Assembly (NCBI RefSeq): GCF_013487865.1 | Contig: NZ_CP047409.1 | Location: 1,488,001-1,552,000 of the forward strand | DNA: 64,000 bases | Direction of reading: 5' to 3' | DNA from: Lactobacillus johnsonii | Lineage (GTDB): Bacteria; Bacillota; Bacilli; Lactobacillales; Lactobacillaceae | Part shown: one piece after another, positions 40,090 to 48,954 of the stretch | How positions within the stretch are numbered: position 1 is the first letter of the stretch | Layout of the letters: every line of letters begins with the position of its first letter | Made by a program: the position numbers and the translations under genes | The notes under the pieces: model-generated | Databases searched by the model: none | What the model was told of the DNA's origin: nothing | Seen by the model: the letters and a program-made list of their open reading frames with translations, nothing else

Positions 40090-40593
40090 TTAATAACCAA
40101 ACTTGCCTTTAAATTTGTCCCAGTAACCAATTTGCTTATCAGGAAGAAGTGCAAAGTGAATCTTATAACCTTTATCAGCCATTGCTTCAAAGGCATCTCC
40201 TTCTTCTTGAGTAAATGATTGGTTATCACCTAACTTAATAGCACCTGGACGGTCATTACCTGGTCCAACGATAACTTCATTTACATCACTTGGTTTAAAT
40301 CCCCAGTCAACTAAAATAGTTTTCATATCAAGTGGATTTTTAGTGATTAAAAAGTAGCGTGTATTTGAAGCTAAAACTTTATCTTGAACTTTCTTAAAGT
40401 GGTTCATTGTCCAAACAAAGCATTTTTTACCTTGACCTTCAGCTGCTGACTTATAAGCTTCTTTTAAAATTGGATTATCATGAGCTTTATCATTTACGGC
40501 GATAATTCCATCACATGGAACTTCCTTTGACCAACGAGTAGTAATTAAGCCATGAATCATGCGGTCATCAATTCTAACAAGTGATACAGTCAT
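40090..40593 (-). CDS. PTS mannose-family IIB component
   Basis: 167 residues. RIDDRMIHGLITTRW holds the phosphoryl-accepting His14. SLVRID and VGPGNDRPGAIKL are normal IIB motifs. It takes phosphate from IIA in the cytoplasm and passes it to the sugar. It is a separate protein here rather than fused to IIA. Confidence 0.93.
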   Translation of the reverse strand: MTVSLVRIDDRMIHGLITTRWSKEVPCDGIIAVNDKAHDNPILKEAYKSAAEGQGKKCFVWTMNHFKKVQDKVLASNTRYFLITKNPLDMKTILVDWGFKPSDVNEVIVGPGNDRPGAIKLGDNQSFTQEEGDAFEAMADKGYKIHFALLPDKQIGYWDKFKGKFGY

Positions 40594-40605
40594 TTTTATT
40601 TCCTC

Positions 40606-41049
40606 CTAAATATCGTCATCATCATCTGTGCTATTTTCTGGCGTAACTTCATATTGTTTCAATGCTTGTCTGGCTTCATCTAAAGCATTCTTAGCAATAT
40701 CTTCTTTACTCATCGTGTCTAAAGAAACCGTTGCAGTTAAAGCCATAGTAAAGTTCATTCCACCTAGAACAACACCTTTATTCATTAATCCTCTTTCAGA
40801 AAAAACACTTAAAAATGTTGTCAGGGGACTTCCACCGATTATGTCAGCTAAAATCACAAATTCATCTTCAGAACTAAAATTATGTTCCTCGAAGAAATCA
40901 TTAACTTTTTTCTTAAAATCATCTGCTGATTCACCATTGTATAGGCACAATGTATGAACTCTTTTAATTGCATCCCCAGCAAACATATCTAATGAAGTTT
41001 TAAGACCTTCAGCAAATTTACCGTGAGAAACTAAAATTAGATTTTTCAC
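40606..41049 (-). CDS. PTS mannose-family IIA component with acidic tail
   Basis: 147 residues. ILVSHGKFAEGL carries the phosphorylated His9, and FVILADIIGGSPLTTFLSVF is the second family signature. HPr donates phosphate to it. The C-terminus ends STDDDDDI. It is the first gene of the operon, behind a promoter at 41,088-41,115, a neighbouring cre-like site and a regulatory inverted repeat. Confidence 0.93.
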   Translation of the reverse strand: MKNLILVSHGKFAEGLKTSLDMFAGDAIKRVHTLCLYNGESADDFKKKVNDFFEEHNFSSEDEFVILADIIGGSPLTTFLSVFSERGLMNKGVVLGGMNFTMALTATVSLDTMSKEDIAKNALDEARQALKQYEVTPENSTDDDDDI

Positions 41050-41087
41050 TTTTACACCCCTTCTCTTAATTACAGTTATAATTTATC

Positions 41088-41115
41088 ATTATGAAAGCGT
41101 GTACATAAGTGTCAA
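41088..41115 (-). promoter_or_regulatory. PTS operon promoter
   Basis: On the minus strand a consensus TTGACA (41110-41115) is spaced by 16 bases from CATAAT (41088-41093), and the IIA start codon follows about 40 bases later. The -35 box lies inside the left arm of an inverted repeat (41109-41119 and 41145-41155). Confidence 0.7.
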
Positions 41116-41155
41116 ATGTAATCGTTTACTACGTAATGAATATGACATTTGTCAC
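41109..41155. promoter_or_regulatory. Inverted repeat and cre-like site between the PTS and sensor operons
   Basis: GTGTCAAATGT (41109-41119) and ACATTTGTCAC (41145-41155) are inverted copies with one mismatch. Between them TGTAATCGTTTACT (41117-41130) matches the catabolite-response consensus TGNAANCGNTNNCA except at the last base. The repeat is a good candidate for the LuxR-type response regulator encoded next door; CcpA could bind the cre. Confidence 0.55.
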
Positions 41156-41242
41156 ATTTTTACTGCTTAACTTATTTTTTAATTTTTTATAAAATATCCA
41201 TAACATGATTTGTTTTATAAAGTAGTTAATAAAGGGTTAATT

Positions 41243-42205
41243 ATGAGGAAAATATTTATAATAAGCAGAATCATTTTTCCAATATTTGTAATTGGGATAA
41301 TTATCTATCTCTTCTATGCACAACCATTTAGTCATAAACCAATTAAATTTGGCAGTACTTATATGACAATAAATAACGATTTTTATCAAACCTTGAATGA
41401 ACCAATTGCTAATGAAGTAGATGATCATAACGATCTTCTCTATAGTCGAAATCCAGAACTAAGTGTTAATAATCAAATTACAGAAATAGAAAATTTTATT
41501 AAAAATGGAGTCAAAGTTATTTTTATTAATCCAGTCGATGGTAACTCTCCGAGGCTAATTAGAGCATTAAAAAAAGCACATCAAAGGGGGATTAAAATTA
41601 TTGTAGTTGATAGCCAACTCAAAAATTTAAATAATTATGTAGATTGTACTATTCGATCCAACAACTACCAAGCTGGGGTACTTTGTGCAAAAGAATTAAT
41701 GTCAAAACAAAAAAGCGCAAATATTTTGGTCTTACAACAACCAACTGCAATTTCTGTTGTAGAACGAATTAAGGGCTTTGAGGATACACTTAAAAGTCAT
41801 TCAAACTTTCAAATTATCGATAAAATAAATACTACCGGACAATCAGAAAATAGCTATCCAAAAGTACAGCGTTATCTTAATAAAGGAAAAAATTTTGATA
41901 CGATTATGTCCTTAAATGACAAAACTGCAGTTGGGGCTTTAGCAGCTATTAATTCGATCAATTCAAATAAAGAAATTTCTATTTACAGCATTGACGGTTC
42001 AGAAAATATTAAAAAAATGATCAGTAATAAAAATCCTAGTATTAAGGCTACAGTAGCTCAATCACCACTCCAAATCGGCAAGGTTGCTGTTAATGTAGCT
42101 TACAAACTTCTTAATCATCACAAAGTGAAAAAAGAAATCATTCTGCCTGTCGAGCTTATCACATCTAAAAATATAAAAAATTTTAATATTACGGGGTGGC
42201 AATAA
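41243..42205 (+). CDS. Membrane-anchored periplasmic-binding-protein-like sugar sensor
   Basis: 320 residues from ATG 41243 (AAAGGG upstream). A single N-terminal membrane helix without lipobox anchors the protein outside. The rest is a ribose/LacI-type binding fold: IKFGSTYMTINNDFYQTLNE, EIENFIKNGVKVIFINPVDG, SIYSIDGSENIKKMI. It is the first gene of an operon with a histidine kinase and response regulator and no transporter, so it probably presents a bound sugar to the kinase. Confidence 0.85.
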   Translation: MRKIFIISRIIFPIFVIGIIIYLFYAQPFSHKPIKFGSTYMTINNDFYQTLNEPIANEVDDHNDLLYSRNPELSVNNQITEIENFIKNGVKVIFINPVDGNSPRLIRALKKAHQRGIKIIVVDSQLKNLNNYVDCTIRSNNYQAGVLCAKELMSKQKSANILVLQQPTAISVVERIKGFEDTLKSHSNFQIIDKINTTGQSENSYPKVQRYLNKGKNFDTIMSLNDKTAVGALAAINSINSNKEISIYSIDGSENIKKMISNKNPSIKATVAQSPLQIGKVAVNVAYKLLNHHKVKKEIILPVELITSKNIKNFNITGWQ

Positions 42206-43509
42206 TGAAATTTAAATACTTAGTAAGTATACGTCACTTCATGATAACCTTAAATTTTATTATTGTTTCTTTTATTGGCGCACAATTTTTACTAATAACC
42301 CAGTATATCCTTAATCACCAATTAAGTTCAGAACTCTTAACTACACTAGCTCAAGTTCCCGATTCTCCCCTCATACTATTTAGTGAATGTATTATTTCCT
42401 ATGGTTTGTTAGTCCTAGTAATGTATATCCATTATCATTACAATTTTTCTACTCAAAATACTCTATTGTTACTTGCTCTTGAATTTATATTAGCTTTCGT
42501 AATCTTTTTTGCAGTTAGAATGAATTATAATGGGATCTTCTTATTAATTTTCATTGACCTATTATTAACTTATCGAAACTTACCAACTATTCAAAGCTAT
42601 TGGTTTTGGGGCATCTCAGGAACTATCTTCTTACTATTATTTTCATTTTCAAATTATTCTCTTTTGGGTGTTTTCTTTAAGATGCCTAGTCTAAACACCT
42701 ATCTTGATTTTCTTCCTACTCAATCTCGCTCGCTTCTAGTTTTCTTCAATAATTTTCTTGTCTCATTAAACCTAATTACCTTTATCTGCATTTGCCTAGG
42801 TTACGTAATTTATATTTTAAATCGAACTCATACCGTTCAATCAAAACTGCATAGTATGCAAAAAGCTAATGATGAGCTTAAAAGTTATACAGCAATATCG
42901 GAAAAAATTGCTCAAGATCATGAAAGAAAAAGAATTGCTCGTGATATTCACGATACAGTTGGCCACACTTTGACTGGTGTAGCAGCTGGAATTGATGCTG
43001 TAATGGTTTTAATTGACATTAATCCAGAAGCAGCAAAAAACCAACTGCAAAAAATATCCACTGCAGTTAAACAAGGCATAAAAGAAGTAAGACAAGTTCT
43101 GAATCAAATGCGTCCTGATGCCTTAAAAAGTTATACTTTAGACTCTGCATTAAGCAAAATGTTAAAGGAATACAGCGATATTTCTCATATAAAGATTGAT
43201 TTCAATTATGGATGGGGAGATGCAAACTTTCAAAAAACTACTGAAAATATTATTTTTCGTGTAATTGAAGAAACAGTCACTAATTCCCTGCGTCATGGTC
43301 ATGCAACAAGAATCTGGATCAAATGTACCAGCACGGATTCTTCCTATGTTCTCTCTATCCACAATAACGGTAAAAGTGAAGCACATATTAAACCAGGTTA
43401 TGGCATTACGCAAATGACAGAACGGCTCACAATTATTAATGGAACAGTTGAGCTTGATGGTGAAAAAGGTTTTACTACAGTTGTAAAATTTCCTAAGGTA
43501 GGTGTTTAA
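42205..43509 (+). CDS. Histidine kinase (NarL/LytS-type HisKA_3)
   Basis: 434 residues from ATG 42205, overlapping the preceding stop as TAATG, with GGGGTGG upstream. Six to seven hydrophobic helices fill about 1-210. A coiled linker leads to RIARDIHDTVGHTLTG with phospho-acceptor His249. The ATPase part has FRVIEETVTNSLRHGHATRI (N box) and PGYGITQMTERL (G box). It has no large extracellular loop, so ligand sensing probably depends on the binding protein encoded before it. Confidence 0.92.
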   Translation: MKFKYLVSIRHFMITLNFIIVSFIGAQFLLITQYILNHQLSSELLTTLAQVPDSPLILFSECIISYGLLVLVMYIHYHYNFSTQNTLLLLALEFILAFVIFFAVRMNYNGIFLLIFIDLLLTYRNLPTIQSYWFWGISGTIFLLLFSFSNYSLLGVFFKMPSLNTYLDFLPTQSRSLLVFFNNFLVSLNLITFICICLGYVIYILNRTHTVQSKLHSMQKANDELKSYTAISEKIAQDHERKRIARDIHDTVGHTLTGVAAGIDAVMVLIDINPEAAKNQLQKISTAVKQGIKEVRQVLNQMRPDALKSYTLDSALSKMLKEYSDISHIKIDFNYGWGDANFQKTTENIIFRVIEETVTNSLRHGHATRIWIKCTSTDSSYVLSIHNNGKSEAHIKPGYGITQMTERLTIINGTVELDGEKGFTTVVKFPKVGV

Positions 43510-43510
43510 A

Positions 43511-44185
43511 ATGATAAAAATACTAATTGCCGATGATCAACAATTAATTAGAGATTCAATAAAAATAATTTTAGAAAGCAATGATGATTTTTCTGTAACT
43601 GACACAGTTGCTAACGGTAAAGAGGTCTTAAGTAGTATTGAAAAAAATAAGCCAGACGTTATTTTAATGGATGTTAGAATGCCTGTAATGGATGGAACAG
43701 TTTGTACAAAATACGTTAAAGAAAAATATCCTAATATTAAGGTGATAATTTTAACCACATTTGATGATGACGATTTTATTTTTAGTGCTTTAAAATATGG
43801 TGCTTCGGGATATTTATTAAAAGGTGGTTCTCCTGCTGACTTATTTACAGCGATTCGTACAGTTGCACAAGGCGGAGCAATGATCAATCCTGATATTACA
43901 GAAAAAGTCTTCAGATTATTTTCGAAAATGGCCCAATCAAATTACACAATTTCAGTAAGTGACAAAGAAACAAAAGACTTTTCTAGAAGTGAATGGTGCG
44001 TAATTCAACAAGTTGGTCTAGGGCTATCCAATAAAGAAATTGCTACTAAACTTTTTCTATCTGAAGGAACTGTTAGAAATTATATCTCTAAGATTTTAGA
44101 GAAATTAGATTTACGTGATAGAACTCAATTAGCAATTTGGGCTGTTCAAACAGGTGTTACTAGTGAAAATATCGACAAAAAATAG
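43511..44185 (+). CDS. LuxR/NarL-family response regulator
   Basis: 224 residues from ATG 43511. Receiver domain: acidic pair in ILIADDQQ, phospho-acceptor Asp54 in LMDVRMPVMDG, and the conserved Lys in GYLLKGGS. The C-terminal helix-turn-helix is LGLSNKEIATKLFLSEGTVR followed by NYISKILEKLDLRDRT. Paired with the kinase upstream. Likely target: the inverted repeat upstream of the divergent PTS operon (inference). Confidence 0.94.
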   Translation: MIKILIADDQQLIRDSIKIILESNDDFSVTDTVANGKEVLSSIEKNKPDVILMDVRMPVMDGTVCTKYVKEKYPNIKVIILTTFDDDDFIFSALKYGASGYLLKGGSPADLFTAIRTVAQGGAMINPDITEKVFRLFSKMAQSNYTISVSDKETKDFSRSEWCVIQQVGLGLSNKEIATKLFLSEGTVRNYISKILEKLDLRDRTQLAIWAVQTGVTSENIDKK

Positions 44186-45443
44186 CAAAATAATCGCCTG
44201 CACTATACTTTTTATAACTTTATTATTGGGCTTATTTCTTTTTTTTAAAGCTAAATACAGTAAACCTGTGTTAACAATTGGGGTTTACACAGATAGTAGT
44301 TGGAATGTACCTAATGGAGATGCGGACCGTGTAACAAAATTAGCAATTAAGAAATTTAAAAAGAAATATCCTAATGTGGATGTTCAATATACTGCTGGAA
44401 TTAGAAAAAGTGACTATAATAATTGGTTAACCGAAAAAATTGTTAAAGGTAATACGCCAGATGTAATTATGTTGCCAGAAGATATTTTCAATTTATTAGC
44501 CAGTAACGGTACTTTAAAATCATTAAATAATCCATTAAAGGACGACCAAATTTCTCATTCAACTTTCTATAGTAGTGTGTTCAAAGCCGGACAATATCAT
44601 AACGTTCAATATGGTCTTCCATATGAAACTAACCCTACCTTAATGATTGCTAACAATGATTTGTTAGCTAAAAATGGCTTCACTAATTTAAACCAGCATT
44701 TTTCCCCTAATGAATTCAAAAATATCTGTCGTACAATTAATATAAATAATAATTATGCGGGTATTACTTCAGATTACACTTGGCAAGATGCACAACTAGC
44801 CTATGGTAATTCTGTTTTTGAAAATTCCTCTATCAATCTTACTTCCAATAAGGCACGCACAGGTTTCTCATTAATTGAAGACTTAACTAATGAAAATGGT
44901 TATCAATACGTCAGTTCAAATCAATTTGATCAAGGGAGAGTAGCTTTTATGCCGCTCCCCTTAGCTAAATATCGTACCTATACTTCCTATCCCTATCATG
45001 TTGCTCATACATCTAGTTTTAAATGGAAAGTATTTCAAATGCCGGCTATCAAGAATGTTAAGGCGACCCCTGCATCAACAGTTTGTTTGAGAATTTCTGC
45101 CCAAACAGCACACCTTACTCTTTCCTGGAAATTTATTAAACTTATGTGCACTGACAAAGAAATACAACAAGAAGTGTTAAGAAGTAGAATGGGATCTTCT
45201 GTCTTACCACGGGTTATTAAGAGTCGTTATACTAAAAAAATTTTTAAAGGAGAACAGCAAAATCAGCTTACTCCTAATATGCTTGATTCAATTCTAAAAG
45301 ATGTTGCAACTACACCTAAATTTAGAAATTATAGTCATAAAGAGGATGAATTAAATTATCTCATTCAAAATGCACTAAAAAATAATCAATTGAATCTTCA
45401 ATTATTTAGTATTCAGCATCAGATCAACAAAAATACTTATTAA
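44163..45443 (+). CDS. Membrane-anchored family 1 extracellular solute-binding protein
   Basis: 426 residues from GTG 44163 (AGGTG upstream; a GTG at 44154 is possible). One N-terminal hydrophobic helix without a lipobox cysteine. The body has the family 1 pattern: LAIKKFKKKYPNVDVQYTAG, TPDVIMLPEDIFNLLASNG, QYGLPYETNPTLMIANNDLL, and a C-terminal SWKFIKLMCTDKEIQQEVL. No ABC permease or ATPase is present, so it probably serves sensing with the two-component system. It overlaps the regulator gene and is followed by a terminator. Confidence 0.85.
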   Translation: MKISTKNSKIIACTILFITLLLGLFLFFKAKYSKPVLTIGVYTDSSWNVPNGDADRVTKLAIKKFKKKYPNVDVQYTAGIRKSDYNNWLTEKIVKGNTPDVIMLPEDIFNLLASNGTLKSLNNPLKDDQISHSTFYSSVFKAGQYHNVQYGLPYETNPTLMIANNDLLAKNGFTNLNQHFSPNEFKNICRTININNNYAGITSDYTWQDAQLAYGNSVFENSSINLTSNKARTGFSLIEDLTNENGYQYVSSNQFDQGRVAFMPLPLAKYRTYTSYPYHVAHTSSFKWKVFQMPAIKNVKATPASTVCLRISAQTAHLTLSWKFIKLMCTDKEIQQEVLRSRMGSSVLPRVIKSRYTKKIFKGEQQNQLTPNMLDSILKDVATTPKFRNYSHKEDELNYLIQNALKNNQLNLQLFSIQHQINKNTY

Positions 45444-45445
45444 TA

Positions 45446-45478
45446 AAAGGCAGAGATGATCCTCTCTGCTTTTTATTA
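45446..45478 (+). terminator. Terminator of the sensor operon
   Basis: GCAGAGA (45450-45456) pairs with TCTCTGC (45463-45469), followed by TTTTTATT. It ends the four-gene operon before deoC. Confidence 0.85.
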
Positions 45479-45489
45479 TCATCTCAAAA

Positions 45490-45518
45490 TTGACAAAACG
45501 CTTTCATAGATCTACTAT
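45490..45518 (+). promoter_or_regulatory. deoC promoter with cre-like overlap
   Basis: TTGACA (45490-45495) and TACTAT (45513-45518) are spaced by 17 bases. The sequence ACAAAACGCTTTCA overlapping the -35 box matches the CG-centred half of a cre site with two mismatches at the start, so catabolite control is possible. Confidence 0.7.
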
Positions 45519-45526
45519 ATATTTGT

Positions 45527-45544
45527 AATATGTAATTACATATT
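45527..45544. promoter_or_regulatory. Perfect 18-bp palindrome upstream of deoC; likely GntR operator
   Basis: AATATGTAATTACATATT is its own reverse complement and lies 9 bases after the -10 box and 17 before the deoC ATG. TGTAATTACA cores resemble HutC-type GntR operators. The GntR gene is the second gene of this transcript, so autoregulation is likely. Confidence 0.65.
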
Positions 45545-45561
45545 TGAAAGAAGGATAAAAA

Positions 45562-46275
45562 ATGAAATACACTATTGATGATTTCGCTCGATTAATTGAC
45601 CATACTAATTTACACGCTGATGCTTCTAATGAAGACATGAAGAAACTATGTGATGAAGCAAAGAAATACCATTTTAAAATGGTAGCTATCAATCAGGTTC
45701 AATCTAAGTTTTGTTCAGAACAACTTAAGAATACTGATATTGACACCGGAGCAGCAATTGCTTTTCCATTAGGCCAACAAACTATTGAATCAAAAGTTTT
45801 TGATACTGAAGATGCTATTAAAAATGGCGCTAATGAAATTGACTATGTAATTAATATTACTGAATTAAAAAATAAAAATTATACTTATATTAAAGAGGAA
45901 ATGAAGCAAATGGTTGATATTTGTCACAAATATCATGTGCCATGTAAAGTGATTTTTGAAAATTGTTACCTAACCAAAGAAGAAATCAAAAAATTGGCAG
46001 AAATTGCGAAAGAAATTAAACCTGATTTTATTAAAACTTCTACAGGATTTGGTCCATCAGGAGCAAAGGTTGAAGATGTAAAATTGATGAAGTCAATCGT
46101 TGGGGATGCCGTAAAGGTCAAAGCAGCTGGGGGCATTAGAAACAGTGACGATTTCTTAGCAATGGTAAGAGCCGGTGCAGACCGTATTGGCTGTAGTGCT
46201 GGTGTTAAAATAATTGAAGCTCTTAAACAGCGGATGCAAGATGATAACGTAACTACAATTGAGATTAGTAGATAA
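45562..46275 (+). CDS. deoC: Deoxyribose-phosphate aldolase
   Basis: 237 residues. The Schiff-base lysine is Lys158 in FIKTSTGFG; Lys187 in [10 protein letters not shown] and Asp94 in EIDYVINI complete the site. It splits deoxyribose 5-phosphate into acetaldehyde and glyceraldehyde 3-phosphate during nucleoside use. AGAAGGA precedes the ATG. It is paired with a GntR regulator rather than with other deo genes, so expression may answer to a sugar phosphate. Confidence 0.9.
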   Translation: MKYTIDDFARLIDHTNLHADASNEDMKKLCDEAKKYHFKMVAINQVQSKFCSEQLKNTDIDTGAAIAFPLGQQTIESKVFDTEDAIKNGANEIDYVINITELKNKNYTYIKEEMKQMVDICHKYHVPCKVIFENCYLTKEEIKKLAEIAKEIKPDFIKTSTGFGPSGAKVEDVKLMKSIVGDAVKVKAAGGIRNSDDFLAMVRAGADRIGCSAGVKIIEALKQRMQDDNVTTIEISR

Positions 46276-46989
46276 ATGACTGAATCAAAATATAAAAAAA
46301 TTGAGACTATTTTAAAACAAAGAATTATAGATCAAACCTATCCTCTTAATAGTTTATTACCGAAAGAAATTGAACTAGCTGCCGAATTCAATACAAGTCG
46401 TCCTACAATTAACCATGCGATTCACAATCTGGTTCAGCAGGGATTCTTAGAGCAACGCAAACGATTAGGTACTATTGTTAAAAGAAACAAGATTGCACAA
46501 GAATTTACTCATGTAATCCAAAGCTATAATCAAGAAATGGACGATAAAGGATTAAAAGCGAGAACTAAAGTGATTTCTCTTGAGAAAATTGATTCTACTT
46601 CAGAAATACAAAGTGCTTTAAACCTATCTCCTTCTGATTCAGTCTTTAAATTAGTTAGACTAAGATATGTAGATACGGCTCCAATTGTTGAAGTTACCAC
46701 TTATATCCCTGCTACGCTTGTTCCAGGCCTAGATAAAATAGATTTTTCACAAGCATCCTTATACGATGAACTTAGGAAAAGAAATTTACCTGTCACCCAT
46801 GTCACAAGAAAATTAGAAGTTAAACCAGCTTCTTTAACTATATCTAAAATTTTAAAAATTAAAGAAAATGATCCTGTTTTTTACTTTCATAGTTATGGAT
46901 CTACAAAAAAGGATCAAAAAATAGAATACTCAATTGCTACTTACCGTGGAGATTTGAACTCGTTTATTATTGATCTTAATCTTAACTAA
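46276..46989 (+). CDS. GntR/HutC-family regulator with UTRA domain
   Basis: 237 residues. Winged helix at 1-75 (NSLLPKEIELAAEFNTSRPT, then QQGFLEQRKRLGT), UTRA effector domain after about residue 90 (LNLSPSDSVFKLVRLRYVDT, PIVEVTTYIPATLVPGL). It starts immediately after the deoC stop, so both are made from one message. It probably represses the pair by binding the palindrome at 45,527; the ligand is unknown but may be a deoxyribose or related sugar phosphate. Confidence 0.9.
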   Translation: MTESKYKKIETILKQRIIDQTYPLNSLLPKEIELAAEFNTSRPTINHAIHNLVQQGFLEQRKRLGTIVKRNKIAQEFTHVIQSYNQEMDDKGLKARTKVISLEKIDSTSEIQSALNLSPSDSVFKLVRLRYVDTAPIVEVTTYIPATLVPGLDKIDFSQASLYDELRKRNLPVTHVTRKLEVKPASLTISKILKIKENDPVFYFHSYGSTKKDQKIEYSIATYRGDLNSFIIDLNLN

Positions 46990-47041
46990 AAAGGATTGAT
47001 TAGATCTTTTACTTTACTGCAAAAGTCTAATCAATCCTTTT
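46989..47041. terminator. Strong bidirectional terminator between the GntR gene and murC
   Basis: AAAAGGATTGATTAGA (46989-47004) and TCTAATCAATCCTTTT (47026-47041) make sixteen perfect pairs with A and T runs on either side. It serves the convergent deoC-GntR and murC transcripts. Confidence 0.9.
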
Positions 47042-47062
47042 ATCATATTTCAAAATATTTAA

Positions 47063-48376
47063 TTAAAGTAACTTTTCATAAGCATCTTCATATTTAGGAA
47101 TATCACCAGCACCCATAAATACTACAACTGCATTTTTGTGCTTAGTTAAATCAGCAATATTGTCTAAATCAATTACTTCTGAACCAGGAATATTATTTAC
47201 CAAATCTTCACTTGAAATATCTCCACTTGCTTCACGGGCAGATGCATAGATAGGAGTAACGTAGGCCTTGTCTACATCACGTAAGATTTCTTCAAAATCT
47301 TTTTGATATTTCTTAGTTCTTGAGAAAGTATGTGGTTGGAAAACTACCACTAATTCTTTATCTGGGAATTTTTGGCGGGCAGCTTGGATAGTTGCACGCA
47401 TTTCTGTTGGGTGGTGAGCATAATCATCAATTACGGAAACATCCCCAAAATCTTTTTCGGCAAAACGTCTTTTTGCACCCTTGAAAGTAAGTAGACCTTC
47501 CTTAATATCATCCATTGGAACTTTTTCAGTATAAGCAACTGCAATTACAGCAGTAGTGTTTAAAATACTGTGATCACCAAACAAGTGAATTTCAAAACGG
47601 CCAAGGTCTTTCCCATGTGCTAAAACATTAAATTTAGAGCCAGTAGTTGTCTTTTCAATATTAACTGCTTGAAAATCATCAGTGTCTTTGAAGCCATAAG
47701 TATACTTAGGAATATCAGTCTTTAAGCTTTGCAGGCGCTTGTCATCTCCCCAAACGAAGAGAGCCTTCTTAGTTTGATCAGCCGCAGTTTGGAAAGCACT
47801 AGTGTAATCATCTTGATCCTTAAAGTAATCAGGGTGATCAAAGTCAATGTTAGTCATAATTTGGTAGTCTGGATGATATGCCAAGAAGTGACGACGGTAT
47901 TCATCAGCTTCATAAACAAAGAAACGTGAACCCTCTACTCCTTTACCACGGCCATCACCAATTAAGTAGGAAGTAGGAGCTACTTCACCTAAAACGTGAG
48001 CTAAAAGACTAGTAGTTGAGGTTTTGCCATGAGTACCGGATACACCAATTGAAGTATGCATCTGTACAATTTCTTCCACTGTATCAGGATAGCTTTGCCA
48101 TTCAACATTTTTGTCTAAACATGCTGCTACTTCAGGATTATCTTGCTTAAAAGCATTTCCTTTAACAATTACTTGTTCTGCATTGCTCTTAATATTTTTT
48201 GGATCAAAGTTTTTTACTTCAATACTAGCTTTTTCAAGAGGTACTTGTGTAAAAGTATATTTCTCAATATCTGAACCCGCAACGTTATAACCTAAGTCAT
48301 GTAAAACTAGAGCTAAGGATGCCATACCAGTTCCTTTAATACCAATGAACCAAATTTGTTTGTTTTTGTCTAACAT
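47063..48376 (-). CDS. murC: UDP-N-acetylmuramate--L-alanine ligase
   Basis: 437 residues, the normal MurC length. IWFIGIKGTGMASLALVLHD is the N-terminal nucleotide motif; IGVSGTHGKTSTTSLLAH is the ATP P-loop; FVYEADEYRRHFLAYHP, DFDHPDYF and VIDDYAHHPTE follow in order. It adds L-Ala to UDP-MurNAc in peptidoglycan synthesis. GGAG lies 11 bases before the ATG. Confidence 0.96.
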   Translation of the reverse strand: MLDKNKQIWFIGIKGTGMASLALVLHDLGYNVAGSDIEKYTFTQVPLEKASIEVKNFDPKNIKSNAEQVIVKGNAFKQDNPEVAACLDKNVEWQSYPDTVEEIVQMHTSIGVSGTHGKTSTTSLLAHVLGEVAPTSYLIGDGRGKGVEGSRFFVYEADEYRRHFLAYHPDYQIMTNIDFDHPDYFKDQDDYTSAFQTAADQTKKALFVWGDDKRLQSLKTDIPKYTYGFKDTDDFQAVNIEKTTTGSKFNVLAHGKDLGRFEIHLFGDHSILNTTAVIAVAYTEKVPMDDIKEGLLTFKGAKRRFAEKDFGDVSVIDDYAHHPTEMRATIQAARQKFPDKELVVVFQPHTFSRTKKYQKDFEEILRDVDKAYVTPIYASAREASGDISSEDLVNNIPGSEVIDLDNIADLTKHKNAVVVFMGAGDIPKYEDAYEKLL

Positions 48377-48436
48377 ATTATTAATATCTCCATCGTTTAT
48401 GCCAAAATATTCGCTTTAATTCTACCATTTTTAGCA

Positions 48437-48468
48437 CAAAAAAAGAACATAACACAATGTTATGTTCT
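48437..48468 (-). terminator. Terminator upstream of murC
   Basis: AGAACATAACA and TGTTATGTTCT (48444-48454 and 48458-48468) make 11 pairs; on the minus strand TTTTTTTGTGC follows. It would end a transcript from the decayed gene at 48,533-48,786. Confidence 0.75.
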
Positions 48469-48532
48469 AATTAGAAAGTAGTTAGCTCATCCTTACTCCC
48501 TACTTTCTTTATATTTATTAATCTGTAATAAA

Positions 48533-48786
48533 TTATTTATCAAACCCTAAAATATTAAGTAGTCTCAGATCATCAATCCACGCCATCAGCATTCTTATGT
48601 AGGTGACAACCCAAAATGGTAATCATCGAAAAAACTCCTCATACTCTTTATACTTGGCCGATAAGTGAGGCTATACCCCCCCCCAGAATTTCTGGAGGAT
48701 CGTCTAGTATCGGGTACATATTGCACTTCATCATTACTATCTTGCTCCATTATTTTATTCACCATATATATCAAATAAAAAAACAT
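48533..48786 (-). pseudogene. Decayed small gene with a run of nine C/G
   Basis: The main frame reads MEQDSNDEVQYVPDTRRSSR, then three Gly codons made by nine G on the minus strand, YSLTYRPSIKSMRSFFDDYH and FGLSPT before a stop. Shifted by one base at that stop, the other frame continues YIRMLMAWIDDLRLLNILGF and DK, which looks like a natural protein end. A small protein of about 85 residues broken by frameshifts is the best reading. The homopolymer may also slip. Bases 48,377-48,532 and 48,787-48,954 hold only AT-rich DNA, the terminator and a GAAAGTAG/CTACTTTC repeat. Confidence 0.5.
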
Positions 48787-48954
48787 TATTCTTACATTTT
48801 TACTATATCACTTATTGCCATTAAATAACATAATAAAGATATATATTTTTTATAATTTGTAATTTATAGCTTAATAGCCTTTCTACTACATATGGAATAT
48901 ATAAAGTCAAAAATGCTATCTGACTTATCAAAAGAAGCTTAAAATTACACAAAA

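Noticed and set aside
48616-48828. 70-residue plus-strand frame
   Set aside because: It is antisense to the decayed gene, has no ribosome site, and ends in AT-rich noise.
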